From Actinomycetes bacterium (GTDB lineage Bacteria; Actinomycetota; Humimicrobiia; JAHJRV01), in assembly GCA_030640275.1 (NCBI GenBank), contig DAOWJR010000063.1, forward strand, positions 1 to 21,375: a stretch of DNA of 21,375 nucleotides, read 5' to 3'. Position numbers and translations under genes: made by a program. The notes under the pieces were generated by a model, which had not been told where the DNA came from, did not search any database, and was given only the letters and a program-made list of their open reading frames with translations. Positions 14,550 through 21,375 of the stretch are shown in pieces. Numbering within the stretch: the stretch's first letter is position 1; each line of letters opens with the position of its first letter.

Positions 14550-15320
14550 TTAATCTGTTATATTAAAAACAAAAATTGCTAATGTAATCATAGTTACTGC
14601 GAATATTGATATAACTGATATATTTATTAGAAGCGGGTGTGCTAAGAATATTTTGTCTTCTAACATTACATATCTTATAGCATCTATACTATAGCTAAGT
14701 GGATTTATATTTACCAAGTATTCTAACCATTTTGGTAAATCTTTTAACGGAAACATTGCTCCTGATAAAAAAAACATAGGCATAATTATAAAGTTCATTA
14801 TCATATGAAAGCCTTGCATAGTTCTCATTCTCGATGCTATCAATATACCAAATGATGTTAGGGCAAAAGATGTTAGTAAAATTAATAAACAGATTTTAAT
14901 AATCATAAAAAAATTTAACTGAATACGGAGCAAAGGAGCAAAAAAAAGCATGATTATTCCCTGAAACAGAGAAAGAGTACTGCCACTTAAAGCTTTCCCA
15001 ATAACTATTGATGTTCTTGATATTGGGGCAACTAATATCTCCTTTAAAAAACCAAATTCCCTATCCCATACTATCGAGACTGCTGAAAAAAGTGAGGTAA
15101 AAATGATAATCATTCCTAATATTCCAGGGTATACAAAATCCATATACCAATCTCCTCCCCTTCCCCCAAACATCCCAAATGCGCTGGATAGACCACTTCC
15201 TAAAATAAACAGATAAAATGATGGTCTTGCAATACCTGTAATGAGGCGAGCTTTGTCTCTAAAGAACCTTTTTATATCCCTTAGCCATATTATGTATATT
15301 CCTTTTAAATCTCTTATCAT
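14550..15320 (-). CDS. ABC-2 type exporter permease
   Basis: Membrane subunit of a DrrB/NodJ-like (ABC-2) exporter, 256 residues with six predicted membrane helices. An amphipathic N-terminus (IWLRDIKRFFRDKARL) leads into the first helix, followed by a Gly-rich periplasmic stretch (GMFGGRGGDWYMDFVYPGIL). The conserved ABC-2 signature region lies about 190-215 (FLSGAMFPLKDLPKWLEYL, NPLSYSIDAIRYVML), and a last helix is at about 228-250. AAGGA lies about 8 nt before the ATG at 15320. It begins 27 bp after the ATPase stop, and the two form one transporter. Homologues export antibiotics, polysaccharide or lipids; the substrate here is unknown. Confidence 0.92.
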   Translation of the reverse strand: MIRDLKGIYIIWLRDIKRFFRDKARLITGIARPSFYLFILGSGLSSAFGMFGGRGGDWYMDFVYPGILGMIIIFTSLFSAVSIVWDREFGFLKEILVAPISRTSIVIGKALSGSTLSLFQGIIMLFFAPLLRIQLNFFMIIKICLLILLTSFALTSFGILIASRMRTMQGFHMIMNFIIMPMFFLSGAMFPLKDLPKWLEYLVNINPLSYSIDAIRYVMLEDKIFLAHPLLINISVISIFAVTMITLAIFVFNITD

Positions 15321-15347
15321 AAATACATCCTTAACCTTTTTAAGATT

Positions 15348-16328
15348 TTAACGGCGCATTCTTCTCACTCTAATCATCTTTCTCATTCCATCCATGGTAC
15401 TCGCTGATTCATCTCGTATTTTTTTTCCTGTTAAACTTAAGAATACATCATCTAATGTCGGTTTTCTTGCACTAATAGAAAGTATATCTTCTTTAGATTC
15501 CCTTATGAATTGTGGTATAAATCTCTCGGAATCGTCAACCTCAAACTGAATTTTATTGTCATAAAAAAATACGTTTTTACCATATTTATTTTCTATCTCT
15601 TTTGATAAGCTTTTGTTATCAGTAGTTTCAACAGTGATGATGTCTCCCATTACTTTCTTTTTTAAATTCTCTGGAGTATCTATTGCAATAATTTTTCCCA
15701 TATCTATAATAGATATCCTGTCACAATTCTCTGCTTCATCCATGTAATGAGTTGTAAGAAAAATAGTAATATTTTCTCTTTCTTTTAAATCCTTAATATA
15801 TTCCCACACCTTGTTTCTTGTTTGAGGGTCAAGACCTAAAGTTGGTTCATCCAAAAAAAGAACTTTTGGGTAATGTATTAAGCCTCTTGCTATCTCTAAC
15901 CTTCTTTTCATACCTCCTGAGAAATTAAGCACCAAATCATTCTTTCTATCTTTTAACTCAACAATTTCTAAAATCTGGTCAATTCTCTTTTTTGCTGTTT
16001 TTCTTTTAATATTGTAAATCAAAGCATGAAATTCTAAATTCTCTTTAGCTGTTAGCCAATCATCTAAACTTGGATCTTGAAAAACAAGTCCTATGCATTG
16101 CCGAACCTGATTTCTTTCTTTTGTGATGTTATGACCGTTTAGAACAGCTTTTCCACTTGTAGGTGAAAGTAGTGTACAGATCATATTTATTGTTGTAGTT
16201 TTACCTGCACCATTTGGACCTAAAAAGCCAAATATTTCACCTTCGTGAACCTCAAAGCTTATTTGGTTAACTGCTATTAAATTTTTAAATTTTTTAGTAA
16301 GTTTTTCAACAGATATAATTACACTCAA
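15348..16328 (-). CDS. ABC-2 exporter ATP-binding protein (DrrA-like)
   Basis: ATPase partner of the adjacent permease, 326 residues from the chosen TTG start. Visible motifs are Walker A LGPNGAGKT (about 36-44), the Q-loop VFQDPSLDD (about 82-90), signature FSGGM (136-140), Walker B VLFLDEP (156-162) and H-loop THYMDEAE. The DrrA-type C-terminal domain (DUF4162) ends in RKPTLDDVFLSLTGKKI, then a basic tail MRKMIRVRRMRR. Start choice: AGAGGT (16337-16332) lies 3-4 nt before TTG at 16328, whereas a longer in-frame GTG at 16349 has no ribosome binding site and adds only seven residues. It is probably first in a minus-strand operon with the permease, nitroreductase and MBL hydrolase. The substrate is unknown. 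Confidence 0.92.
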   Translation of the reverse strand: MSVIISVEKLTKKFKNLIAVNQISFEVHEGEIFGFLGPNGAGKTTTINMICTLLSPTSGKAVLNGHNITKERNQVRQCIGLVFQDPSLDDWLTAKENLEFHALIYNIKRKTAKKRIDQILEIVELKDRKNDLVLNFSGGMKRRLEIARGLIHYPKVLFLDEPTLGLDPQTRNKVWEYIKDLKERENITIFLTTHYMDEAENCDRISIIDMGKIIAIDTPENLKKKVMGDIITVETTDNKSLSKEIENKYGKNVFFYDNKIQFEVDDSERFIPQFIRESKEDILSISARKPTLDDVFLSLTGKKIRDESASTMDGMRKMIRVRRMRR

Positions 16329-16398
16329 TTTACCTCTTTCTATTGGCACATATAATTATTAATAATTATTATTTAAATAATTTTTTTAATATTTACAA

Positions 16399-16593
16399 CT
16401 ATTTCTCTTTATCCTCTTCTTCTTTCCAGCAAGGGTCATCATATCCCAATGCCCTGCATTTTTCTGGGTGCTCAATTGGATATTTACCCAAGTAACAGAT
16501 ATAACTTATCCTTTTACCAAAACAGTGTGGACTACTTTTATCTGCTGTAACTTTTGAAGGTACTACATCTTCTCTAAAATGTTTACATGCCAT
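16399..16593 (-). CDS. small cysteine-rich protein of unknown function
   Basis: I do not recognise this 64-residue protein. It contains five cysteines (C3, C24, C33, C46, C55) and several histidines (H5, H23, H42) spread over a short soluble chain with an acidic end (WKEEEDKEK). There is no CxxC pair and no membrane segment or signal peptide. A metal- or cluster-binding role, or a disulfide-stabilised fold, is possible. GGGAG (16606-16602) lies 8 nt before the ATG, and the amino-acid composition looks like a real protein, which supports expression. It is a minus-strand gene between the ABC ATPase (upstream gap of 70 bp to its start) and the YtxH gene. Confidence 0.7.
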   Translation of the reverse strand: MACKHFREDVVPSKVTADKSSPHCFGKRISYICYLGKYPIEHPEKCRALGYDDPCWKEEEDKEK

Positions 16594-16755
16594 TTAATGT
16601 ACTCCCATTTTATGTTTGATTAGAATTATTACTAAATTTGGAGGAGTATTAAAAAAGTTAATATTAAGAATAATGAATTAAAAGATTTGAAAAGGATTAA
16701 TTACCCAATAAAATAAAAAATTTAATCAGGATTCCCAGAATTATCTTAATTTTAT

Positions 16756-17229
16756 TTAATCAGTATCTGATTTTACTTCTTCGACTGCTTCTTCTACCTC
16801 TTCTTTTTCTTCAGCAACTTTCTTGCGAATTGTCTGCTCAACTTTTTTTGCTTGTTCCACACCTGCTTCTATTGCACCTGAAATTCTTTTTTTCAGACTC
16901 TCAATACCGGGAGTTATTTTTTCTTTTGTTTCTTCAAACTTTTCTTTACCTATTTCTGTCCATTCCTCAGCCTTTTTCTTCAACTCTTCTCTGGTTTCTT
17001 TACCCTTTTTTGGAGCAAAAAGCAGGCCAATTATGGCTCCTATAGCTGAACCAACTAACAATGAGACACCTGTTATCAAACCAACTCGGGGTCTTTTTTT
17101 CTCCTTTTTAGCTTCTTCACGAACTTCCTTTTTTATTTCTTCCTTAATCTCTTCCTTCGCTTCTTCTTTAACTTCATGTTTAATTCTTTCTTCTTCAGAC
17201 TCTATTTTCTGCTCTTGTTCTTTCTCCAT
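16756..17229 (-). CDS. YtxH-domain membrane protein with charged coiled-coil flanks
   Basis: A 157-residue protein of the YtxH/gas-vesicle-GvpP-like type. It has a Glu/Lys-rich N-terminus with repeated EEIKEE/EEAKKE units (about 5-45), one membrane segment (about 51-73, GLITGVSLLVGSAIGAIIGLLF), then the diagnostic APKKGKETREELKKKAEEW and a long amphipathic C-terminal helix of charged repeats. The true start is the ATG at 17229, because AGGAGG (17242-17237) lies exactly 7 nt upstream. An in-frame extension to 17286 has no such site. Family members are often stress-induced and membrane-associated; no biochemical function is established. A minus-strand TATAAT within the palindrome at 17400-17417, with TAGACT 18 bp before it, is a possible promoter. 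Confidence 0.82.
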   Translation of the reverse strand: MEKEQEQKIESEEERIKHEVKEEAKEEIKEEIKKEVREEAKKEKKRPRVGLITGVSLLVGSAIGAIIGLLFAPKKGKETREELKKKAEEWTEIGKEKFEETKEKITPGIESLKKRISGAIEAGVEQAKKVEQTIRKKVAEEKEEVEEAVEEVKSDTD

Positions 17230-17399
17230 CTTAATACCTCCTAAATTTTTAAAATTATGATAAATTATTTTAAATTTCTGACACAAATTTAGATCATTTT
17301 TAATTTTCTATTACATTAATTTTAATATTTTGGTTTTCGATTATAATTTTAACAAATTTTTAATGAATAGTTAAAAAATAAAAAACTGTACTCTCTTGT

Positions 17400-17417
17400 A
17401 TTATATTGCAATATAAT
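17400..17417. repeat. 18-bp perfect palindrome containing TATAAT on both strands
   Basis: attatattgcaatataat equals its own reverse complement. It places a -10-like TATAAT on the plus strand (17412-17417) and on the minus strand (17405-17400). On the minus side TAGACT (17429-17424) stands 18 bp upstream, giving a plausible promoter for the YtxH gene. No convincing -35 box exists on the plus side. It could be an operator. Confidence 0.4.
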
Positions 17418-17469
17418 CATTTAAGTCTAAATTTATAAAATTTTTAATATTAATTTAACTCCATAGCTG

Positions 17470-17507
17470 AGAAGTCCCCCGGTTCTTAAAAGGGGACTTC
17501 TTTTTTT
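17470..17507 (+). terminator. strong orphan intrinsic terminator on the plus strand
   Basis: Ten-bp perfect GC-containing stem (17470-17479 with 17492-17501), a 12-nt loop and seven consecutive T (17501-17507). On the minus strand the hairpin is followed by cagctatgg, not a T-run, so the polarity is plus. No plus-strand gene lies between 13237 and this site. Confidence 0.82.
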
Positions 17508-17553
17508 AAGTTAAATAAATTTATTTAGGAGTGGCTGGTTAACTTTTTCCTAA

Positions 17554-17766
17554 TTACTTATATGAAATAGCCTCCATAGGACATACTTCTGAGCAAGTCC
17601 CACATTCCTCTTCACCATCACAGTCTTCAGGGCGAGCTAAATAAGCAATTTCATCTTCGTTTAATTCAAGTGCATTATTAGGACACTCATCTACGCAAAC
17701 CTCACATCCAGTACATTCCTCTTCATCTATCACGGGTGTTCTTTTCTTTTCGCTACTTTCACTCAT
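17554..17766 (-). CDS. small 2x[4Fe-4S] ferredoxin
   Basis: Soluble low-potential electron carrier, 70 residues, strongly acidic. The first cluster motif is canonical (C18-x2-C21-x2-C24-x3-C28-P). The second is stretched, C49-x5-C55-x2-C58-x3-C62-P, with DGEEE in the place of two residues, the spacing type seen in some ferredoxins with an enlarged second loop. The sequence ends MEAISYK as in bacterial ferredoxins. GGAGG (17779-17775) lies 8 nt before the ATG. It stands alone on the minus strand, so its partner is not shown by context; it could be a redox partner of the ferredoxin-dependent Etf system encoded at 2904-4913, which is inference only. Confidence 0.92.
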   Translation of the reverse strand: MSESSEKKRTPVIDEEECTGCEVCVDECPNNALELNEDEIAYLARPEDCDGEEECGTCSEVCPMEAISYK

Positions 17767-18020
17767 ATTTTAAACCTCCTTTACAATTTATTCCTTATAG
17801 TAATTACTTTTTAGACATAATTTATTTTTAATTTTAACTATAAGAATTTATTTATTTTATCTTGTTTTTTTAAAAATAATAAATTTTTCATATTATTAAT
17901 ACTTGTATATTTAATATCTACCAACTTTCACAAAAGCTTTGCTGTAAAAGTGGCTAAAACGTTATAAATTGTATAGGAAAAGGTACCAACTTTGTCAAAA
18001 TATTTTTTAAAAATTGTAGT

Positions 18021-18494
18021 TTAAAAGCCAGGTTTAAGTAAGTCATAGATCTCAGAAATATATTGAGGTATAACCCTTGTATCAGAAATAACAGGCATGA
18101 AATTCGTGTCTCCTTCCCATCTTGGAACAATGTGTAAGTGAACATGTTCTAAAATACCTGCCCCAGCAACTTTACTGATATTAATACCAATATTAAATCC
18201 TTGAGGATTCATCTTTTTCTTTAAAACTGTGATACTTTTTTGGCAAAGTGACATTAGCTCAATCAAAGTATTATTATTCAGTTCTTCAAAGTTTTTAATA
18301 TGAGAATAAGGAGCTATCATCATGTGTCCATTATTGTACGGGAAAGCATTTAATATAATAAAACAGAATTTTCCTCTATAAAGAATATAATTTTTTTTAT
18401 CTTGATTCTCTATTGGTTTTTTACAGAAAATACAACCCTCTTTCTTTTCCTTTAAAATATATTCCATTCTCCAGGGTGCCCAAAGATGTTTCAA
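18021..18494 (-). CDS. HIT-family nucleotide hydrolase/phosphorylase
   Basis: Histidine-triad protein of 157 residues. The catalytic triad HxHxH is H117-V-H119-L-H121 in EHVHLHIVPRW. The N-terminus MKHLWAPWRMEYI followed by C21-x2-C24 (zinc-type pair) is the hallmark of the Ap4A phosphorylase/hydrolase-like HIT subgroup found in actinobacteria and many anaerobes. NAFPYNNGHMMIAPYSH (49-65) is the conserved nucleotide-binding strand region. The start is TTG at 18494, with GGAGG (18503-18499) 4 nt upstream; no ATG is available nearby. The likely activity is cleavage of dinucleoside polyphosphates or nucleoside phosphoramidates in the cytoplasm. The 254-bp gap beyond it to the ferredoxin gene is AT-rich with no feature I can support. 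Confidence 0.92.
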   Translation of the reverse strand: MKHLWAPWRMEYILKEKKEGCIFCKKPIENQDKKNYILYRGKFCFIILNAFPYNNGHMMIAPYSHIKNFEELNNNTLIELMSLCQKSITVLKKKMNPQGFNIGINISKVAGAGILEHVHLHIVPRWEGDTNFMPVISDTRVIPQYISEIYDLLKPGF

Positions 18495-18550
18495 AAAACC
18501 TCCTTTTTAATAATATCCTATTCCAAATTGTCATTGTACAAAGTCCTAAT

Positions 18551-18590
18551 TGTCATTGCGAGCCACCAAAGGTGGCGTGGCAATCTCTAT
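18551..18590. repeat. dispersed REP-like palindrome (CATTGCGAG...CAATCTC type)
   Basis: Inner stem gccacc/ggtggc (18562-18567 with 18571-18576, loop aaa) and outer stem attgc/gcaat (18555-18559 with 18580-18584), ending in caatctc. The framework tgtcattgcgag...gcaatctc is one I recall as a very common intergenic repeat in many bacterial genomes. It lies between two minus-strand genes and is much richer in G+C than its surroundings. It shares gtggcgtgg with the element at 540-593. Confidence 0.7.
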
Positions 18591-18634
18591 CTGGAAAAAA
18601 AGTACAATCTACATAATGTAAAAATTAAGATTTT

Positions 18635-19204
18635 TTATGGATTCTCAACTTTAATTATACCTGTATTGTAAATAGCTCTGGCAATCAGCCATCCTAAAAA
18701 TCCAGCAAATATTACTCCACTTAAAATTGCAATTAATCCACCAACAGTTAATTCAAATGTTGATGTCATTTTATATAAGAAAAAATATATTTCATCAGCT
18801 ACTAAATTTGCTAAAGCAGCTCCTAATAGTGAACTAAAAAGTTTAGTTTTATCTTTGATTAATTCAAATCCAATATCTATAAAAAGACCTTCCATCCCTG
18901 CAAAAAAAATAGGCTGAAGTCCTAGTCTGCTTCCAGCAAACATTTCAACAAAACCCTGAATTAATCCACAAAGGGTTGCTGCTCCTCTTTTTCTAATTAA
19001 AAGTCTGGCAATTATTGGCCACAAAACATACAATCCTGAAAGTGGAACCCAGGATATAGGTCCCAAGAAAATAAAAAGTGGTTTAAAAGGCTGGATAAAA
19101 GTATACATTAAAGCACCATTTATCACTCCTCCAATTCCTGCAATTATGGCTATCAATATTAAATCAAAAGTTGAAAAATAATATTTTTTTCTTTCTTTTT
19201 CCAT
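18635..19204 (-). CDS. ykoE: ECF transporter S component, YkoE family (probable thiamine-precursor importer)
   Basis: Substrate-binding membrane subunit of an energy-coupling-factor importer, 189 residues with about five or six membrane helices. Segments resembling Bacillus YkoE are GPISWVPLSGLY (48-59), LLIRKRGAATLCG (68-80), the following VEMFAGSRLG (87-96) and AILSGVIFAGFLGWL near the C-terminus. YkoE proteins work with YkoC and YkoD in uptake of hydroxymethylpyrimidine, the thiamine precursor. The three genes stand here in the order ATPase, T component, S component. It starts at the ATG 19204, 26 bp after the T-component stop, with ggtga as a modest ribosome binding site. The transporter role is firm; the substrate is inferred from the family, as no THI-box is visible in the window (the operon start is off the edge). 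Confidence 0.85.
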   Translation of the reverse strand: MEKERKKYYFSTFDLILIAIIAGIGGVINGALMYTFIQPFKPLFIFLGPISWVPLSGLYVLWPIIARLLIRKRGAATLCGLIQGFVEMFAGSRLGLQPIFFAGMEGLFIDIGFELIKDKTKLFSSLLGAALANLVADEIYFFLYKMTSTFELTVGGLIAILSGVIFAGFLGWLIARAIYNTGIIKVENP

Positions 19205-19230
19205 TATTCACCATTCGAAAATTTTAATTT

Positions 19231-20046
19231 TTATATTTTGTAGTATATAAGAAAAAATATATAGAATATTAAAAGAAATAGTGTAATAATAACAAAAATT
19301 CTATCTTGGTTTCTTACCTTTATTTCATCAATTATTGTCCTTTTTTTATATGCTCCAAAACCTCTACTGTCCATTGCTATTGATACATCTTGAGCCTTTC
19401 TAATACCGCTTATTAGAAGTGGAATAACTGAGCTTTTTAATAAGTTTAATTTAGAAAATAGTCCTATTCTTGAGAATCCAACTCCTCTTACCAAATGAGC
19501 ATTTGTAATATTTTTATGCTCCTCATAGGCTAACGGAATGAATCTTAAAGCAGCAAATAAGGTATATCCAATTCTGTATGGTAATTTTGCCACCTGCATT
19601 AAACTCTGTACTAATCTCTTAGGTTCAGTAGTTAGCATAAATATCATTGACAGAGAAGTTAAAATTAAAATTCTTAAAGCAACCCCTATTCCCTCATATA
19701 ATCCTTCATAGGTTATTTTTATAAAAGATAGTTCATAAAAAGATGTAAATGGTTTAGTTGTAGTATACGGATAAAAAAGAGCTTTATAAATTAATATGAA
19801 AATTGCTGTAGGAATAAATAAAGACATTGATTTTATATATCTGATAAATCCAATTTTACAAAGAGTGAGAGCGATAATTACAACTATAATGTATGTAATT
19901 AATTGATTTATAACTGATGAATAATTTGGTTCTACATTTTTTAAAAAAGCGAAGATAGAGATTAAAATAATCCAGATCATTTTAAAAGTTGGATCCATCT
20001 TATGAAAGAAACTATTCGCTTTAAAATATACTATTGCTTTTCTCAT
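19231..20046 (-). CDS. ykoC: ECF transporter T component (EcfT/YkoC-like)
   Basis: Transmembrane coupling subunit linking the S component to the ATPases, 271 residues. It has several membrane helices (about 22-38, 47-65, 74-92, 122-138, 243-268) and a large cytoplasmic helical region. The two short ATPase-docking motifs that are Ala-Arg-Gly in most EcfT proteins appear as VRG (186-188, in AHLVRGVGF) and SRG (227-229, in AMDSRGFG). The characteristic LPYRIGYTLFAALRFIP (155-171) precedes them. It begins 35 bp after the stop of the ATPase gene and is followed by the S-component gene 26 bp later, a compact operon. It starts with the ATG at 20046, with AGGAAT upstream as ribosome binding site. Confidence 0.9.
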   Translation of the reverse strand: MRKAIVYFKANSFFHKMDPTFKMIWIILISIFAFLKNVEPNYSSVINQLITYIIVVIIALTLCKIGFIRYIKSMSLFIPTAIFILIYKALFYPYTTTKPFTSFYELSFIKITYEGLYEGIGVALRILILTSLSMIFMLTTEPKRLVQSLMQVAKLPYRIGYTLFAALRFIPLAYEEHKNITNAHLVRGVGFSRIGLFSKLNLLKSSVIPLLISGIRKAQDVSIAMDSRGFGAYKKRTIIDEIKVRNQDRIFVIITLFLLIFYIFFLIYYKI

Positions 20047-20081
20047 TTTTAATTCCTCAACAAGGGAGATATATATTCATT

Positions 20082-21375
20082 TTAAGTCTTAAAAAGTTCT
20101 ATGAATTCATCAACATCATCAACTATTGGAATATCCAATTCACCCATAGTTTTTAAAAGTCTTGATAATCTGAAAATCTGTGGTGTATTTATATATCTTG
20201 ATTTGTTAATTTCAAGGAAATCATAAAGTTCAAATGTCTCACCACTAAAAACAAGTTCACCATTATCCATAACCATAACTTTATTTAGATATTTTGATGC
20301 TATATTTAAATCATGAGTTATTATTAATATAGTTAGACTATTATTATTTAATTTTTGGATTATATCCATCAATTTTGAGATATTTTTTCCATCTTGACCC
20401 GTAAATGGCTCATCTAAAATTAAAACTTCTAAATCTTTTACTAACATAGTAGCAATACTCAATCTTCTTTTTTGACCCATACTGAGGTTAAAAGGATTTT
20501 TCCCGGCAAATTCAGCAAGCTCCATTAACTCTAATACCCTCTCAACTCGTTGTTTTTTATCTGACTCCTCATTTTTTTCTCTTTTTAATGAGAAAGCAAT
20601 CTCATCATAACAGGAATTTGTAATAAATTGATGTTCAGGGTATTGAAAAACATATCCAATTTTTTTAGAAAGTTTATCAATAGGTGTGTTATTTATATCT
20701 AAATTTGCGATAGTACCTTCACCTGAGTCAGGCTTATTTAATCCCATAAGAAGGGAAGCAAGTGTTGTCTTTCCTGACCCATTTTTACCCACCAAAGCAA
20801 CCATATTACCCCTGTTAATATCAAAAGTAACATTTTTTACAGCCTTCTTTCCTGTTGGATATGTAAAATTGAGTTCCTTAACATCAATAGCTTTTTCTTC
20901 ACTTTTTTCCTCTTTTAAATTTAAATGTAATTTCTTTTTAAGACTCTTAGGAAGTTTAAACCTTCCTTTCTTTTGTAGTTCTTCACCTGATCCTTTTCTC
21001 AAACATCTGATAAATTCTATTTCACCTCTCTTTTTTAAAATTGATTCTACAGCCTCTTTAACTGTTAAGGGGAAGGGACTGATTACAAATCCCCTTTTAT
21101 TTAATCTAACTGCTAATTGTGTTATTTCAGGAATCCTAATTCCCACATTTTCTAAAATATCTTCACCATATTTTTCTAAAATATATCTTGGATTTCCATC
21201 ATATATTATTGCTCCATCATCCATAATAATAAGTCTATTTGCTAAATAGAGAATGCTACTTACTTCATGCTCTATTAACAAAACAGTTAAATTTTTCTCC
21301 ATATTTAAATTTTTAATTACTTTTATTATTCCTCTTGCACCTATTGGATCAAGATTTGAGGTAGGTTCATCTAAA
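20082..21375 (-). CDS. ykoD: ECF transporter fused double ATPase (YkoD-like), N-terminus outside the window
   Basis: ATP-hydrolysing subunit with two ABC domains in one chain. About 430 residues are visible, and the frame stays open through the window edge. The first visible codons give LDEPTSNLDP, the Walker B and D-loop of domain 1, then the H-loop LIEHEVSS; Walker A and signature of domain 1 lie outside. A Lys/Glu-rich linker leads to a complete second domain: Walker A VGKNGSGKTT (about 195-204 of the visible part), Q-loop VFQYPEHQF, signature LSMGQ instead of LSGGQ, Walker B VLILDEPFTGQD and H-loop THDLN. The fused layout is typical of YkoD/EcfA-A' proteins. An ATG at 21302 is internal, not the start. 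It powers the YkoE/YkoC importer encoded downstream. Confidence 0.93.
   Translation of the reverse strand, partial: LDEPTSNLDPIGARGIIKVIKNLNMEKNLTVLLIEHEVSSILYLANRLIIMDDGAIIYDGNPRYILEKYGEDILENVGIRIPEITQLAVRLNKRGFVISPFPLTVKEAVESILKKRGEIEFIRCLRKGSGEELQKKGRFKLPKSLKKKLHLNLKEEKSEEKAIDVKELNFTYPTGKKAVKNVTFDINRGNMVALVGKNGSGKTTLASLLMGLNKPDSGEGTIANLDINNTPIDKLSKKIGYVFQYPEHQFITNSCYDEIAFSLKREKNEESDKKQRVERVLELMELAEFAGKNPFNLSMGQKRRLSIATMLVKDLEVLILDEPFTGQDGKNISKLMDIIQKLNNNSLTILIITHDLNIASKYLNKVMVMDNGELVFSGETFELYDFLEINKSRYINTPQIFRLSRLLKTMGELDIPIVDDVDEFIELFKT

Larger units (their letters stand above)
17230..17553. other. gene-free stretch between the YtxH and ferredoxin genes
   Basis: No plausible reading frame on either strand. 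It holds the YtxH ribosome binding site (17237-17242), a perfect 18-bp palindrome (17400-17417) and a strong plus-strand terminator (17470-17507). The two flanking genes are both on the minus strand, so the terminator has no matching gene. Confidence 0.6.

Noticed and set aside
16823..17260. A long open frame on the plus strand antisense to the YtxH gene
   Set aside because: It mirrors the low-complexity Glu/Lys coding of the YtxH protein as Ser/Phe/Leu-rich sequence, has no ribosome binding site and no family motif.
17920..17990. Two similar taccaacttt segments (around 17920 and 17982) as a direct repeat or attachment site
   Set aside because: Similarity is limited to about ten AT-rich bases with no linked integrase or tRNA gene.
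20686..21249. A 187-codon plus-strand frame antisense to the ECF ATPase
   Set aside because: The opposite strand encodes clear ABC motifs throughout; this frame has no recognisable content and is a shadow.
1..21375. CRISPR array, rRNA, tRNA, IS element with transposase, or replication origin
   Set aside because: No regularly spaced repeats, no RNA-gene signatures other than the riboswitch, no transposase or integrase motifs and no DnaA-box cluster were seen.

Overview
The window is AT-rich (roughly one third G+C by eye), densely coded bacterial DNA. It carries 24 supportable protein genes and one clear riboswitch. The gene content points to a strict anaerobe: a CoA-linked oxidation/reduction cluster whose EtfA has an N-terminal two-cluster ferredoxin domain, a stand-alone ferredoxin, a membrane-anchored HtrA protease, and salvage importers for cobalamin and probably a thiamine precursor. 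A clostridia-like or Atribacterota-like lineage would fit, but no phylogenetic marker gene is present, so this is only an impression.

Layout. (1) 1-4913, plus strand: 3-hydroxyacyl-CoA dehydrogenase (5' end outside the window), enoyl-CoA hydratase, acyl-CoA dehydrogenase, EtfB, and EtfA with a ferredoxin domain. These interconvert 3-hydroxyacyl-CoA, enoyl-CoA and acyl-CoA and pass electrons through an Etf of the electron-bifurcating type. (2) 4965-6906: an HtrA/DegP-like protease, a clear intrinsic terminator, then an ECF-type sigma factor. (3) 6925-8673, minus strand: a complete AbiEi/AbiEii type IV toxin-antitoxin pair. Its consensus-like promoter is overlaid by three GTAGAAT half-sites. 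(4) 8940-12692, plus strand: promoter, cobalamin riboswitch, then BtuF-, BtuC- and BtuD-like genes. The ATPase carries an extra C-terminal domain of about 160 residues that I cannot name. (5) 12784-13236: a zinc-finger membrane protein that looks like the anti-sigma partner of the ECF sigma factor, now 5.9 kb away from it.

(6) 13308-16328, minus strand: ABC-2 exporter ATPase and permease, a nitroreductase and a UlaG/UPF0173-type metallo-hydrolase, probably one transcript. (7) 16399-18494, minus strand: a Cys-rich 64-residue protein, a YtxH-type protein, a small ferredoxin and a HIT-family protein. Between the YtxH and ferredoxin genes lies a strong plus-strand terminator with no gene in front of it, a candidate small RNA. 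(8) 18635-21375, minus strand: a YkoE/YkoC/YkoD-type ECF importer (S component, T component, fused double ATPase cut by the window edge).

Points that most merit a second look: the unnamed C-terminal domain on the BtuD-like ATPase; the AbiE plus B12 block that appears to separate a sigma factor from its anti-sigma factor; the AbiE operator architecture; the ORF-less Shine-Dalgarno sequences behind the riboswitch; and the orphan terminator at 17470-17507.
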